From: Clostridioides sp.
GTDB taxonomy: Bacteria > Bacillota > Clostridia > Peptostreptococcales > Peptostreptococcaceae
Assembly: GCA_031272305.1 (NCBI GenBank)
Contig: JAISUA010000108.1
Location: 1 to 12,405 of the forward strand
Length of the DNA stretch: 12,405 bases
Direction of reading: 5' to 3'
A program made the position numbers and the translations under genes. The notes beneath the pieces were generated by a model that was given only the letters and a program-made list of their open reading frames with translations, was not told where the DNA came from and ran no database searches. Each line of letters opens with the position of its first letter. Positions within the stretch are counted from its first letter, which is position 1. Positions 12,213 through 12,405 of this stretch are shown one piece after another.

Positions 12213-12405
12213 AACAATAATAAAACAATAATAAAACAATAATAAAACAATAATAAAACTGTAAAAGAAGATTGTAAAATAAAGTTGTAAAACCTAAGGC
12301 AAGTTTGAAAAGTAAAAAATAAAAAACGAAATTGTAAGACAAAACAAAAAATGAAATTACAAAACAAAACTATAAAACAAAACTATAAAACAAAGAAAAA
12401 CCTCG
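12211..12405. repeat. 11-bp tandem repeats and A-rich tail after the last gene
   Basis: The unit aaaacaataat occurs four times exactly at 12211-12221, 12222-12232, 12233-12243 and 12244-12254; the first copy takes in the last two bases of the stop codon. Further on, variants of acaaaactataaa recur to the window end. No gene, terminator or promoter can be supported; the strand is heavily A-biased. Confidence 0.85.

Noticed and set aside
12151..12342. Minus-strand open frame of 63 codons
   Set aside because: It consists of the 11-bp repeats and Phe/Tyr/Leu-rich readthrough on the opposite strand of the adenosyltransferase end, with no ribosome site.

Overview
The window is strongly AT-rich by eye and gene-dense, with AGGAGG-type ribosome binding sites. 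Its gene set is that of an endospore-forming-lineage low-GC Gram-positive bacterium: an Mbl/MreB actin next to fabZ, a YyaC-type sporulation protein, a LytTR-based agr quorum-sensing locus, and a cobalamin riboswitch with an uptake operon. An anaerobic Clostridia member, perhaps Peptostreptococcaceae-like, fits best, but the genus cannot be fixed from this sequence.

Layout. (1) 1-990: the 3' part of an mreB/mbl gene, then fabZ. The first 51 bases are an exact copy of an internal piece of fabZ, so the left edge looks chimeric or rearranged. (2) 1354-1915, minus strand: yyaC with a terminator that overlaps its stop codon and a 36-bp tandem repeat array upstream. (3) 2193-5850: a complete agr-type peptide signalling locus in the order A-C-D-B. 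It holds a LytTR response regulator (agrA-like), a GHKL histidine kinase (agrC-like), a 49-aa AgrD prepeptide (4965-5114, predicted signal core NSACALIF with a thiolactone ring C-A-L-I-F) and the AgrB protease. A pair of exact 11-bp direct repeats 22 bp apart lies just upstream of a near-consensus promoter in front of agrD-agrB, as expected for binding by the LytTR regulator. (4) 5914-7446: a four-helix membrane protein of unknown function, then a SEC-C zinc-motif protein whose 3' end is duplicated with a set of hairpins. (5) 7490-12212: a vitamin B12 operon with promoter, cobalamin riboswitch, terminator, lipoprotein BtuF, permease BtuC, ATPase BtuD and a divergent PduO-like cob(I)alamin adenosyltransferase.

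How it works together. In the agr part, AgrB would process AgrD into a cyclic peptide, AgrC would sense it, and phosphorylated AgrA would bind the paired boxes to raise agrDB transcription (positive feedback). In the B12 part, cobalamin binding to the leader would favour termination at 7851-7921 and so switch off import (BtuFCD) and conversion to the adenosyl cofactor.

The feature that runs through the whole window is tandem-repeat expansion. Units of 11, 26, 27, 36, about 94, 60-69 and 48 bp appear both between genes and, in multiples of three, inside two B12 genes. The most notable single observations are the unlisted AgrD peptide with its paired LytTR boxes, and a stem in the btuF leader that would bridge a distant Shine-Dalgarno sequence to the start codon.
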